Shown: positions 1 to 9,200 of the stretch, piece by piece
Layout: every line of letters begins with the position of its first letter
How positions within the stretch are numbered: the first letter of the stretch is position 1
Assembly: GCA_017962495.1 (NCBI GenBank)
Contig: JAGCVH010000030.1
Span: forward strand, 1-64,000
Origin: Bacteroidaceae bacterium
GTDB taxonomy: Bacteria > Bacteroidota > Bacteroidia > Bacteroidales > Bacteroidaceae
Length of the DNA stretch: 64,000 bases
Direction of reading: 5' to 3'
Program-made: the position numbers and the translations under genes
The notes under the pieces: model-generated
Database searches by the model: none
What the model saw: the letters and a program-made list of their open reading frames with translations, nothing else
What the model was told of the DNA's origin: nothing

Positions 1-2
1 AT

Positions 3-90
3 GGAGAGATGCTCGAGTGGCTGAAGAGGCACGCCTGGAAAGCGTGTGACCGGCAAAACTGGTTCGCGAGTTCGAATCTCGCTCTCTCCG
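3..90 (+). tRNA. tRNA-Ser (anticodon GGA)
   Basis: An 88-nt cloverleaf. The 5' acceptor GGAGAGA (3-9) pairs with TCTCTCC (83-89), followed by discriminator G90. The anticodon stem CACGC/GCGTG flanks the 7-base loop CTGGAAA, with anticodon GGA at 37-39. A long variable arm precedes the T arm GTTCGAATC, as expected for a class II serine tRNA. It reads UCC and UCU. The 3' CCA is not encoded. It lies 59 bp upstream of the exbB-like gene. Confidence 0.96.
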
Positions 91-149
91 CAAAGAGAAA
101 AGAAATGTATAACAAATAATTAATAATTAACTTTAAAATCAAAAAGACA

Positions 150-983
150 ATGAAAAAGTTATTTGCAATTGTTGCACTGGTTGCTGCTTGTTCTTTTGCT
201 GCAACTTCTAACGTGATGGCACAGGAAGAGGCTGAAGCCGCTGCTGAGCAGGTTGACACTGCTGCCGTAGACACCGCCGCTGCTGATACTGCAGCTGTTG
301 AAGCTACCGCTCCCGTAGTAGAGGAGGAAAGCGAAAGCCTCCACAAGGTTCTGAAGACCAAGTTCATCGAAGGTGACGCTGGCTTTATGTCACTCGTTGC
401 TCTGGCTCTGGTTTTGGGTCTTGCATTCTGCATCGAGCGTGTTATCTACCTGACTCTGGCTAAGATCAACACCCGTAAGTTCATGGGCGAACTGGCCGAC
501 CTTGTTGAGAAAGACAAGATTGATGAAGCTATTGAATTGTGCAACGGCACTCGTGGTCCCGTGGCTCGCGTTTCCAGTAAGGCTCTTGCATGCTTGAACA
601 GTAAGGAACAGAATGACATCGGTTCTATCGAGCGCGCCATCAACACCGAGGCTGAGATTCAGGGCTCATATCTCGAGGAGCACTGCTCTTGGATTACCTT
701 CTTCATCGCTTCCGCTCCTTCTCTGGGATTCTTGGGTACGGTGATCGGTATGGTTATGGCCTTCGATACGATTGAGAAGGCTGGTGATATTTCTCCTACC
801 GTTGTGGCTGGTGGTATGAAGGTGGCCCTGATTACTACTATCTTCGGTATCATTGTTGCCCTGATTCTGCAGTTGTTCTACAACTTCATCCTTGGTAGCA
901 TCGAAGGTCTGACTGCCAACATGGAAGAGTCCGCTCAGGAACTGCTGACCATGTGTGTTAAGTCACCCAAGTGCCAGAAGTAA
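150..983 (+). CDS. exbB: MotA/TolQ/ExbB proton channel family protein with signal peptide
   Basis: Inner-membrane proton-channel subunit that energises outer-membrane transport (TonB-ExbB-ExbD) or a Tol-like complex. The 277-residue product has a cleavable signal peptide (about 1-25, ending VMAQ) and then an Ala/Glu/Asp-rich, presumably periplasmic segment (about 26-65). Three membrane segments follow near 78-101, 180-205 and 223-247. The last two carry the family core, with APSLGFLGTVIGM and a GGMKVALITTIFG stretch. It heads a run with a 4-TM protein and two exbD-like genes, all on the same strand with short gaps. No tonB gene is in the window. Whether it serves TonB or a Tol/gliding-type partner cannot be told from sequence. 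Confidence 0.9.
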   Translation: MKKLFAIVALVAACSFAATSNVMAQEEAEAAAEQVDTAAVDTAAADTAAVEATAPVVEEESESLHKVLKTKFIEGDAGFMSLVALALVLGLAFCIERVIYLTLAKINTRKFMGELADLVEKDKIDEAIELCNGTRGPVARVSSKALACLNSKEQNDIGSIERAINTEAEIQGSYLEEHCSWITFFIASAPSLGFLGTVIGMVMAFDTIEKAGDISPTVVAGGMKVALITTIFGIIVALILQLFYNFILGSIEGLTANMEESAQELLTMCVKSPKCQK

Positions 984-1032
984 TTCACACCACAATTCAC
1001 TCATTCTTAATTTCAATTAAAGGAGAGTTATC

Positions 1033-1521
1033 ATGAAATTAGAGAAAATATCAAACAACGTCCTTTATGCCGTTTGTGGGATAATCGTGCTTTGCTTCCT
1101 GGCTTTCATGTTCATCGGACATGACAATTATGACGAGGCTGGCCGTGTTGCTCCCAAACTGACCGGTATGCTGCTTTTCTTGCAGTATGCTATGGGCTTT
1201 GTGACGTTTGTCCTGATGATATGGAGTGTCATCAGAGGCGCGAAGAACTCCGGCGGTAGCGACGAGAAGACTACCAAGGGCGTTCCCGGCAAGAAGGTGA
1301 TTCTGTTTACTGCTATTATTACTATCCTTGCTTTCGTTCTGGGCTTCGTGTTCAATATGGGCGAGGAGCCATTCACTACGAGCAGTGGTGTGACCACTTC
1401 TGGTACAATGGTTACGGTGGTAGATGCCTTCATGTGGTCAATCTACATCCTGTTCTTTGTTGCTGTATGCGCAGTTGTGCTCTCTGCAACGGGACTGATG
1501 ACTAAGTTCACAAAGAAATAA
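1033..1521 (+). CDS. Four-TM membrane protein of the exbB-exbD operon
   Basis: Not a family I can name. The 162-residue product is mostly membrane, with hydrophobic segments near 9-30, 43-67, 87-109 and 129-157. A polar loop rich in Gly, Ser and Lys lies around 68-86. The start is supported by a good Shine-Dalgarno-like AGGAGAG at 1021-1027, which is uncommon in Bacteroidetes. It sits between exbB and the first exbD with 49 and 23 bp gaps, so co-transcription is likely. An accessory role in the proton-channel complex is an inference from position only. Confidence 0.8.
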   Translation: MKLEKISNNVLYAVCGIIVLCFLAFMFIGHDNYDEAGRVAPKLTGMLLFLQYAMGFVTFVLMIWSVIRGAKNSGGSDEKTTKGVPGKKVILFTAIITILAFVLGFVFNMGEEPFTTSSGVTTSGTMVTVVDAFMWSIYILFFVAVCAVVLSATGLMTKFTKK

Positions 1522-1544
1522 GTAACTATTAACTCAAGCGAGAT

Positions 1545-2144
1545 ATGGCAAAGAAAAAAAGGAAAGTACCAGGCCTGAACGCCAGTTCTACTGCGGACAT
1601 CTCCTTCATCCTGCTTATCTTCTTCTTGATTACTACCTCTATGGACACGGACATGGGTCTGGCACGTCGTCTGCCCCAGCCGCCTGAAGATGAGGAAATA
1701 AAGCAAGAGCTGAAGATTAAGGAACGTAATGTGATGGAGGTTCGTATCAACTCACAAGGTTTCTTGTGGGTGAAGGACGGCACGGCCTCGAGTTATGTTG
1801 ATATCCGCGATTTGAAGGCCCGTGCAAAGCAGTTCATCAAGAATGAGAACAATTTGCCTATCCTGCCCGAGAAGCACCCCATCAATATCCCATTGTTGGG
1901 TATGTGCAACTTGACGGATAAGCACGTTATCTCTGTTCAGACTGACCGTGGCACGCCCTACAATATGTACTTCCAGGTACAGAACGAGTTAGTGGCTGCC
2001 TACAATGAGTTGCGTGATGAATTGTCTAAGCAAAAGTTCCATCGCATTTACAATGCGTTGAGCGACGAGCAGAAGGTTGCAATTCGCACATATTATCCTC
2101 AGAAGATTTCCGAGGCTGAACCTAAAAACTATGGAGGGAACTAA
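1545..2144 (+). CDS. exbD: ExbD/TolR family biopolymer transport protein (long form)
   Basis: ExbD/TolR proteins have a short cytoplasmic tail, one membrane helix and a periplasmic domain, and use an Asp in the helix to couple proton flow through ExbB. Here a basic N-terminus (KKKRK) precedes the helix at about 16-33, with the conserved Asp at residue 18 in TADISFILLIFFL. The periplasmic part runs to residue 199, longer than the usual 130-150, with a charged 'PEDEEIKQELKIKER' stretch after the helix. The gene is 2 bp upstream of a second exbD-like gene, indicating tight coupling. Confidence 0.88.
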   Translation: MAKKKRKVPGLNASSTADISFILLIFFLITTSMDTDMGLARRLPQPPEDEEIKQELKIKERNVMEVRINSQGFLWVKDGTASSYVDIRDLKARAKQFIKNENNLPILPEKHPINIPLLGMCNLTDKHVISVQTDRGTPYNMYFQVQNELVAAYNELRDELSKQKFHRIYNALSDEQKVAIRTYYPQKISEAEPKNYGGN

Positions 2145-2146
2145 TT

Positions 2147-2599
2147 ATGGCATGGAAAAAAAGTAGTCGCGAAATGCCGGAGATGAACACCTCATCTCTG
2201 CCTGACTTGATCTTCACCATCCTGTTCTTCTTCATGATTGTAACCACCATGCGTGAGGTTACGCTGAAGGTTAAGTTTGTAGTACCTGCTGGTACTGAAC
2301 TCGAGAAACTCGAAAAGAAATCTGCTGTTTCGTTCATCTATGTTGGTCCTCCCACCGACCAGTTGCGTGCTCAGTTTGGTAGTTCAACCCGTATTCAGTT
2401 GAACGACCGCTATGCCGAGCCCAGCGAGGTAATGGACTTCATCTATCAGGAGCGTCAGTCAATGTCTGACCAGACTGCTCAGGTAGTATCCATCAAGGCT
2501 GACCAAAAGACCCAAATGGGATACATCACCGACATCAAGGAGGTATTGCGTCGCTCTTGGGCACTTAAGGTGAACTATTCATCTACACATCGTAACTAA
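2147..2599 (+). CDS. exbD: ExbD/TolR family biopolymer transport protein (short form)
   Basis: Second ExbD-like subunit, 150 residues, close to normal family length. The helix at about 17-34 contains the conserved Asp20 in SSLPDLIFTILFFFM. A periplasmic domain follows. The two paralogues differ clearly in length and sequence, so they may form a hetero-oligomer with one ExbB ring or serve different partners; this is inference. A strong intrinsic terminator follows at 2627-2657 and probably ends the operon. Confidence 0.88.
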   Translation: MAWKKSSREMPEMNTSSLPDLIFTILFFFMIVTTMREVTLKVKFVVPAGTELEKLEKKSAVSFIYVGPPTDQLRAQFGSSTRIQLNDRYAEPSEVMDFIYQERQSMSDQTAQVVSIKADQKTQMGYITDIKEVLRRSWALKVNYSSTHRN

Positions 2600-2626
2600 A
2601 GAGCAGATTCTTTAAGGATTAAAGAG

Positions 2627-2657
2627 GAGCCTGACCCTTGTGCCAGGCTCTTTTTTT
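2627..2657 (+). terminator. Intrinsic terminator of the exbB-exbD operon
   Basis: The perfect 7-bp stem GAGCCTG (2627-2633) / CAGGCTC (2644-2650) encloses a 10-nt loop and is followed by seven T residues. Confidence 0.9.
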
Positions 2658-2739
2658 GTGCGTTCGCTTACAGATTGTTACCTCTTATGCTATATAAATA
2701 TTACATAATTGATAGGTATAGAGCAAATAATTGTAACTT

Positions 2740-2774
2740 TTTGGCCCTTTATTCGTAATTATTTATTATCTTTG
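2740..2774 (+). promoter_or_regulatory. Bacteroidetes-type promoter for the Lrp-folA-thyA run
   Basis: A -7 box TATCTTTG lies at 2767-2774 (consensus TAnnTTTG), with a TTTG at 2740-2743 as -33 box. The 23-bp spacing is slightly long. The start codon at 2802 would leave a leader of about 20 nt. Confidence 0.65.
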
Positions 2775-2801
2775 TGACCTAAATCTTTAAATTATACCAT
2801 T

Positions 2802-3257
2802 ATGATTGATGAATTGGATAAGAAAATTTTAAATCTTATCTCTTGTGATGCACGCGTCCCCTTCCTTGAGGTAGCGCGTAAGTGTAAAGTTTCGGGTGCT
2901 GCTATTCACCAGCGTATGCAGAAATTGCATCAGTTGGGTATTATCAAGGGTTCCCAATATTTATTCGATCCTGCACTTGTCGGTAATGGCACATGTGCTT
3001 TTATTGGCATACTGCTTCGCGATCCTTCTGATTCCGACCGTGTGCTTGCCGAGTTGATGAAGATTCCTGAGATTGTTGAATGCCACCTTACGACGGGCAA
3101 TTACGACATGTTCATCAAGATTTATACTCATGACAACGCACATTTGTTGAGTGTTATTCATGAGAAACTACAGCCGATAGGAATTCAGCGCAGCGAAACA
3201 ATGGTGTCATTTAGCGAACCCATTCATCGCCAGATGCCTATCTATCTTGAGCAATGA
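2802..3257 (+). CDS. Lrp/AsnC family transcriptional regulator
   Basis: A 151-residue protein of normal Lrp/AsnC length. The N-terminal helix-turn-helix (about 1-55) begins IDELDKKILNLISCDARVP and includes the recognition stretch SGAAIHQRMQKL. The C-terminal half (about 65-145) is the RAM/ligand-binding domain, with the family-typical 'VECHLTTGNYDMFIKIYT'. Members bind DNA as octamers and usually respond to amino acids; the ligand here is unknown. The stop overlaps the folA start by 4 nt (ATGA), so this regulator is translationally coupled to folA and thyA, an arrangement worth noting for regulation of folate genes. Confidence 0.92.
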   Translation: MIDELDKKILNLISCDARVPFLEVARKCKVSGAAIHQRMQKLHQLGIIKGSQYLFDPALVGNGTCAFIGILLRDPSDSDRVLAELMKIPEIVECHLTTGNYDMFIKIYTHDNAHLLSVIHEKLQPIGIQRSETMVSFSEPIHRQMPIYLEQ

Positions 3258-3733
3258 TAAATGTGATTGCTGCCGTTGCTCGCAATCGTGCTATCGGTCT
3301 CGACAACAAACTTCTTTATTGGCTTCCCAACGACCTGCGACGTTTTAAAGCGCTCACGACGGGCCATACTATTATTATGGGCCGTCGCACTTTCGAGTCA
3401 TTGCCTAAGGGTGCGTTGCCTAATCGTAGGAATATCGTGCTGACACGAAGTCAGCAGCAGTTTCCTGGGGCAGAGACTTTCCCCACGCTTACTGCTGCCC
3501 TTGCAGCTTGTCAAACCGATGAGGAAGTTTACATCATTGGTGGCGCAAGTGTCTATCGGCAAGCCCTGCCTTTGGCTGATCGCCTTTGTTTGACGGAGAT
3601 TGATGATACTCCCAAAGAGGCCGATGCCTTCTTTCCTGACTACTCTGATTGGGTAGTTGATAGTGAGGAGGCGCATGAGCCCGATGAACGGCATGCTTTT
3701 CGCTATCGCTTTGTAGATTATATCCGACCATGA
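3254..3733 (+). CDS. folA: Dihydrofolate reductase
   Basis: NADPH-dependent reduction of dihydrofolate to tetrahydrofolate in the cytoplasm, restoring the cofactor consumed by thymidylate synthase. The 159-residue length equals that of typical bacterial DHFR. Visible hallmarks are the N-terminal strand [14 protein letters not shown], the catalytic Asp27 in [10 protein letters not shown], the cofactor region [15 protein letters not shown] and [15 protein letters not shown]. It overlaps both neighbours by 4 nt (ATGA junctions), placing Lrp, folA and thyA in one translationally coupled unit. Confidence 0.97.
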   Translation: MINVIAAVARNRAIGLDNKLLYWLPNDLRRFKALTTGHTIIMGRRTFESLPKGALPNRRNIVLTRSQQQFPGAETFPTLTAALAACQTDEEVYIIGGASVYRQALPLADRLCLTEIDDTPKEADAFFPDYSDWVVDSEEAHEPDERHAFRYRFVDYIRP

Positions 3734-4527
3734 AACAATATCTCGACCTCTTGCAACGAATCCTTGACGAGGGTGTTGTAAAGGGTGACCGTACTGGTAC
3801 GGGCACCATCAGCATCTTCGGTCATCAGATGCGTTTCGACCTTGAGAAGGGCTTCCCCCTGCTCACTACCAAGAAGGTGCACCTCAAGAGCATTATCTAT
3901 GAACTGCTTTGGTTCCTTCAGGGTGATACCAACGTGCATTATTTGCAAGAGCATGGTGTACGCATTTGGAACGAATGGGCTGATCCCGAGACAGGAGACT
4001 TGGGTCACATCTACGGTTATCAATGGCGCTCGTGGCCAGACTATAATGGCGGTTTCATTGACCAGATACAGGAGGCGGTGGATGCTATCAAGCATAATCC
4101 CAATTCCCGTCGTATTATCGTCTCGGCATGGAATGTAGCAGATATCGACAACATGAACTTGCCTCCTTGTCATGCTTTTTTCCAGTTCTATGTGGCCGAT
4201 GGACGCCTGTCGTTGCAACTCTATCAACGTAGTGCCGACTGTTTCTTAGGCGTTCCCTTTAACATTGCCTCCTATGCCCTCTTGTGTATGATGATGGCTC
4301 AGGTGTGTGGCCTTCGTCCGGGTGAATTCATTCACACCACTGGCGACACCCATATCTATCAGAATCATCTCGACCAAGTTCACTTGCAACTAACTCGTGA
4401 GCCTCGTGCTTTGCCTCGTATGGTGATTAACCCTGAGGTTAAGGACATCTTTAGTTTCCAATACGAAGATTTCCGCCTTGAAGGTTACGACCCGTGGCCT
4501 GCTATTAAAGGAGTGGTTTCGGTCTAA
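3730..4527 (+). CDS. thyA: Thymidylate synthase
   Basis: Converts dUMP plus methylene-tetrahydrofolate to dTMP plus dihydrofolate, which folA then recycles. The 265-residue protein aligns end to end with classical ThyA as I know it. Features are the RTGTGT loop near 21-26, the catalytic Cys147 in [12 protein letters not shown], the [11 protein letters not shown] phosphate-binding stretch and the FNIASYALL helix. The start codon overlaps the folA stop by 4 nt. The true start of the next gene lies beyond the thyA stop. Confidence 0.98.
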   Translation: MKQYLDLLQRILDEGVVKGDRTGTGTISIFGHQMRFDLEKGFPLLTTKKVHLKSIIYELLWFLQGDTNVHYLQEHGVRIWNEWADPETGDLGHIYGYQWRSWPDYNGGFIDQIQEAVDAIKHNPNSRRIIVSAWNVADIDNMNLPPCHAFFQFYVADGRLSLQLYQRSADCFLGVPFNIASYALLCMMMAQVCGLRPGEFIHTTGDTHIYQNHLDQVHLQLTREPRALPRMVINPEVKDIFSFQYEDFRLEGYDPWPAIKGVVSV

Positions 4528-4564
4528 AAGAAGACACCATCGTCAATCCTTTCCTGAGGGGGAG

Positions 4565-5833
4565 ATGGACAAAAGGAATAAGGCTAATAATATGAAGAGC
4601 ACGAGTGACGGTTCCTCTCCTTTTGGGGAGGTTGGGAGAGGGAACTCCTTGCCTTCTGATTTCATATCTTTGATGCGCTTACACTTGGGAGAGGAGCAAG
4701 CCGAGGCTTTGTTTCAGGGCCTGCAGGAACCGCCTACCGTCAGCGTACGCCTCAATCCCCGTTGGAAGTCACAACTTACCCTCAACCCTGAGCTTACCGA
4801 CCCAGTGCCTTGGTGCCCCGATGCCTATTACCTCGATGGACACAAGGCCTTTACTTTCGATCCCCTTTTTCATGCCGGAGCCTATTATGTGCAAGATGCC
4901 TCGTCGATGTATTTGGCTGAGGTCTTGAAGAAATGGTTGAATGAGAGCAATGATCCGAAAGAGAAATCCCTTATAGCCCTCGATCTGTGTGCCGCCCCAG
5001 GAGGCAAGAGTACGCTGCTCGCCGCTCATCTGCCTGAAGGCGGTATTCTTATCAGCAACGAACCTATTCGCAAGCGTGCTCAGGTGCTTGCTGAGAACAT
5101 GCAGAAATGGGGATCCCTCGGAAGTGTCGTTACGCAGAATTTTCCCGATGAATTCGGCCATTTTTGTTCAATGTTCGACTTGGTTCTTGCCGATGTCCCT
5201 TGCTCGGGCGAAGGCATGTTTCGTAAGGACCCAGTTGCCGTTAAGGAGTGGAGCATGGACAATGTTCGTCAGTGTGTCCAACGCCAACGTGATATCCTTC
5301 GGGCTATTGTTCCAACGCTCAAGGCAGGAGGCTTGCTTGTATATTCCACTTGTACTTTCAATCGTTTCGAGGACGAGGAACAAGTAGAGTGGCTTCAGTC
5401 GGAGTATGGTTTGCAATTGCTCGAAGAACGTCACTTCTTTCCTGGACGTGATCGCGGCGAAGGCCTTTATATAGCGGCTTTAAGGCTTCCTGCAGAAGAC
5501 AAGGAGGAGGACGGGTTTACAGATAAAGTCGTGATGAGAAAACTAAAGACGCTCAATGTTATTGCGAATGTTTCCGACTATAGGAGTCAATTGACAAATG
5601 CCGACTGCCAATTGGAACTCTCATATGATGATGCCATTCGTTACTTGCGTCGCGAAGCCCTTCATGTCAGTGCACCTCGAGGTATGGTAGCAGTCACCTA
5701 TCAAGGCGTTCCATTGGGATTGGCCAAGAGTGTGGGTACACGCCTCAACAACCTCTATCCTGCAGAATGGCGCATCCGCACCACCTATAATCCCATTGAA
5801 CCTCTGCCTTGCATCTTCCTGCCGAAGGAATAA
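4565..5833 (+). CDS. NOL1/NOP2/Sun-family rRNA cytosine-C5 methyltransferase (RsmF-like)
   Basis: SAM-dependent 5-methylcytosine methyltransferase acting on RNA, most like RsmF of 16S rRNA. The SAM motif is LDLCAAPGGKSTLLAAHL. The two active-site cysteines are in DVPCSGEGMFRKD (Cys213 from this start) and VYSTCTFNRFEDEEQV (Cys263). The C-terminal third (about 320-422) fits the PUA-like extension of RsmF proteins. The N-terminus is uncertain: ATG 4565, ATG 4592 and TTG 4649 are all possible, and residues before LPSDFISLMRLHLGEE look unlike coding sequence. A longer frame starting at 4478 would overlap thyA by 50 nt and is unlikely. A 22-bp repeat array begins at the stop codon. Confidence 0.88.
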   Translation: MDKRNKANNMKSTSDGSSPFGEVGRGNSLPSDFISLMRLHLGEEQAEALFQGLQEPPTVSVRLNPRWKSQLTLNPELTDPVPWCPDAYYLDGHKAFTFDPLFHAGAYYVQDASSMYLAEVLKKWLNESNDPKEKSLIALDLCAAPGGKSTLLAAHLPEGGILISNEPIRKRAQVLAENMQKWGSLGSVVTQNFPDEFGHFCSMFDLVLADVPCSGEGMFRKDPVAVKEWSMDNVRQCVQRQRDILRAIVPTLKAGGLLVYSTCTFNRFEDEEQVEWLQSEYGLQLLEERHFFPGRDRGEGLYIAALRLPAEDKEEDGFTDKVVMRKLKTLNVIANVSDYRSQLTNADCQLELSYDDAIRYLRREALHVSAPRGMVAVTYQGVPLGLAKSVGTRLNNLYPAEWRIRTTYNPIEPLPCIFLPKE

Positions 5834-5990
5834 GGCTTATCGAAATTGAACCTTAGGCTCATCGAATTAAGACCTAAGGTCCTCCGAATTAAGACCTCAG
5901 GTGCTCCGAAATAAGACCTAAGGCGTTCCGCAATAAGACCTAGGTCTTCCGCAATAAGGCCTAAGTCTTCCGCAATAAGGCCTAAGGCTT
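5829..5990 (+). repeat. 22-bp-period intergenic tandem array, family A, copy 1
   Basis: Core words CCTTAGG, CCTAAGG, CCTCAGG or CCTAGG start at 5851, 5873, 5895, 5917, 5939, 5960 and 5981, so the spacing is 22, 22, 22, 22, 21 and 21 bp. Each core is followed by a (T/C)TCCGnAnTAAG-like segment. A degenerate first unit (AATAAGG at 5829) overlaps the stop codon of the methyltransferase gene. The period is not a multiple of three, and units are directly repeated without spacers, so it is neither a coding repeat nor CRISPR. Confidence 0.9.
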
Positions 5991-6047
5991 GTTTCGGCCT
6001 TGCCTATAGCTAAAAAGCGATGCACTTACGTCTTTTTTCGTCTTCCA

Positions 6048-6080
6048 TTGCCTCTTTTCTCATCATTATTTGTATATTTG
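6048..6080 (+). promoter_or_regulatory. Promoter of the BspA-like gene
   Basis: -7 box TATATTTG at 6073-6080 with a TTG at 6048-6050 as a partial -33 box, about 22 bp upstream. Transcription from here would give a leader of roughly 170 nt before the start codon at 6256. Confidence 0.55.
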
Positions 6081-6105
6081 CATCGAAAAAGGTGATGTTT
6101 AGCTG

Positions 6106-6204
6106 ATGAAATCAAGAATCATTGACCAGAGAGATTGCCAGGAACTTCAAACGCATTATTGTGCTGAAGTCTTGGTTTTTTGGCTATTATGCAGTCAAGC
6201 CTAA
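6106..6204 (+). other. Possible 32-codon leader ORF upstream of the BspA-like gene
   Basis: An ATG at 6106 opens a 32-codon frame ending with TAA at 6202-6204, inside the predicted mRNA leader. The second half of the frame covers the hairpin at 6138-6181. No clear Shine-Dalgarno precedes it. It could be a chance ORF; its placement over an attenuator-like hairpin is the only reason to list it. Confidence 0.25.
6138..6181 (+). terminator. Terminator-like hairpin in the BspA leader (possible attenuator)
   Basis: CCAGGAACTTCA (6138-6149) pairs with TGAAGTCTTGG (6165-6175) with one bulge and one G-U pair, and is followed by a run of six T residues. It lies between the predicted promoter (6073-6080) and the start codon (6256), so it could end transcription early. 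Regulation by attenuation is inferred, not shown. Confidence 0.45.
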
Positions 6205-6255
6205 TACCTTGAAACCTGAAAACAAAACGCAGTATAACCTAAATACATAAAGAAT

Positions 6256-9200
6256 ATGAAGACACTTCGTTTATTCCTATCCCTGCTCCTGTTATGCTTT
6301 GGAGGCATCAGCGCAACGCTGTTAGCGCAAAGCTATTATAGCCAACCCGATTTCATTGTTAATGGTGTTGGGTATTGTAGGTACCAAACTCGTGATTTTA
6401 CGGCTGATGGAGTAACGATAGTATCCATTCCAAGTGGAATATCGGACTTCACGCTTCCTAGTGAAATTACTTTCGATGAAGAGCATACGGTTAATGGTTA
6501 CACCTACACCGTTACTAAGAGATATCCTGTATATGGTGTGGGCTTTTTTGCCCAGCTTGTAGGAGATGGTCCGGGGAATTACCAATATGCGTGGGAGGAA
6601 GTTGATATTTCTAGTCAAAACCTTCGGACTTTAAGGGTTAATCGTTTAATGAATGGTGGTTTTTACTTAAACAAGATTTCTTTGCCCTACCTGCATAATG
6701 TTTATTTTGCATCAGGAACTCTTCCCCCAACAAACAATGTCCTCAGCTATTCGTGGTACACCACGCACGTTTATAACGCTTTGGAACCCAATATAGCGGC
6801 TTGGCGTGAAAAGGGAGCCGACATTGTCTTGGAGTTAAATGCGGACAACTCGTATACTGAAAATGATATAACTTACTATTTAGATAAGGATAATCGGAGT
6901 GCTTATGTATACAGTATAGGCGGAAACAATGAGTCGATAACGATTCCAAACTATATAACCCCAGTGCAGAATCAAGCTTACTATAGTGTGGTGGCTTTGG
7001 GAGTTCCGGGCTTCAAGATGCAAAGCACGAATAACAATCTTAAGGCTTTGACATTGAGTAGTGATGTCGCACTAAACGAATGTGAATTTGCCAGCCCGCT
7101 CAAGGATTTGTATTTCAGAGGTGACTTGCCGTCTACCCCGACTGTTTTCTTCAATGGTCAGCAGAGTAATCTCACTCTTCACGCAGGTCCAGATGATAAT
7201 AAAATATATGTTTGGCAGGATGTTGTGCATGAAGTAAAGATTGATTACGTGTTCGATGAAGATGGTGTGGGATATGCAGGAAGTCACATTATGGCATTTG
7301 AGGGAACAAAGACTTCAATCACTATTCCTGGTTCGGTAACTGTGGGGTCGGCATATCTTCCAACAACCTTTACGGATAATAAACTCGAAGAACTGACATT
7401 TGAGAGTTCAGCTCAGTTTAAGAATGCTAATTTCGGAGGATGCAGTAAGTTGGAGAATATGACATTCAATGATAATGTCTCTTTCGACGAGGCTACTTCC
7501 TTTACTGGATGTAATACACTCCGAGAGATTTCCTTCGGTGCAGGGGTAACAGGCCTATCTGGCAAGTTTGCTAACGTTCCTCTTACTAAGATTGTCTTCC
7601 AAGGTAACATTCCTTCTCTTTCGGGATCTGCTTCCAATTATGCTTCAGTTCCCGGAAACGTGGATGTCTATGTAAATGCCGATCAGGCGTTTATCGACCA
7701 ACTTCTCACTCAGTCTCCTTGGAAAGACTTTAAGAGCGTCAATCCGTGGAACAATGGGAATTTGACATTATCCTTGACATTGAAGGGGGAGAAAGTGACC
7801 TATATGGGTGAGAATGAAACGATGGTAACGCTTGAAAGCACAACTACCCAATTGCAACAGAATATATTGTTGCAGAAGTATGCCGACTTCTCGTTCTCAG
7901 TTTATGACCGCTTTGGCAGTTTCGTACGCGAGCGGGTTATGGTTAATGGACGCGATATTACAGACGACACGAGTTTCTATGTTCAGGGCGATGGCTTCCG
8001 CACCTACACAATCACTTATGTAAAGGAAAACACTTATATCGACGTTGCAGGTCTATATCCTTGGATGTCCCTTGCATTCCACAGCACTCAAGCTGGTACC
8101 TTTGCTCAGACGGTGGCAAACTTCTCCGAGAGCCAGAAAAGGCAATTGCGTGGTTTAGTGATTAGTGGTGAGATTAATTCCACTGACCTGCGTGAGATAC
8201 GCAATTTGTGTGGCGTACCTTTCACCTGGTCGACAGGTACACCTCCCTCCACTGGCTACAATGTTAGCTATCTCGACCTTTCCAAGGCAACATTCGTGGC
8301 AGGCGGTCAGCCTTTCATGCGTAAGGTTAGCGGTAATAATGTAACTGATGATTACTATGCCCCCAATGGGGCATTCACATACCTTGCGCAGGTAGATACT
8401 TTGTGGATTCCTTCCTCGCTCGGTGGCTTTAGTATGTGGGATTTCACTAATTCGAATCCTAGCATGGTTATTTATACGCTTCGCAACGAAACCACCTTCG
8501 TAACCACAATGGAGCAAACCAGTAGCCAACAAACTCTTGTCGTTCCTAAAGGACGCACAGAATACTATAGCGGTAAGGGCTTTGGCACAGTGGTTGACGG
8601 CGGATATGATGGTGTTGGAACCATTACACCAGCTAAGCCAGACTTTGTGACGCTTAACATTTGTCGAGGCAATGGGGATGCAGAGGTTGTTTTGAAGTAT
8701 AATAAGAAGATTGATGGTGAAGTACAGGATTATATAGAAACCATCCCCGTGGGCTCATCCACTATCCAGATTTCTCACGAAGACCTTTATCAGGCATGGG
8801 ATGGCTCGGATTACTATCCCACACTTGAACTTGGCATCACAAGTCCCAATAATCGTAGCGTTAGAGTGTTCTGCAACGGCACAGAACTTACCGAGGTGTC
8901 TTCCAATGCCATAGACGACACACATGCCTATTATAGTTTTATCTCGTTTAACTTTGAACGCTATTATGTAAATAATACATCCTTCGAGCGTAACATAGAT
9001 ATTCAGTTCGGTGATGCCATCGTATCAGAAGTTCGTACTATGCGTTTCCGCAGCAACTCTGTCAACCAAGATGTTTCCGTCTATATGTACAATAAGAATT
9101 CGGAAGGCAATGCCATTGCCAGCTCCGCCGAGCCTTTGGCAAAAGATGTCTTCCACTCTGTGCCTGTGACCAAAATCGTACAGATGCTGTTCCCCGTAAG

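Noticed and set aside
4478..4564. Start of the rRNA methyltransferase inside thyA
   Set aside because: It would overlap thyA by 50 nt, and the extra residues look like an out-of-frame reading of the thyA end.
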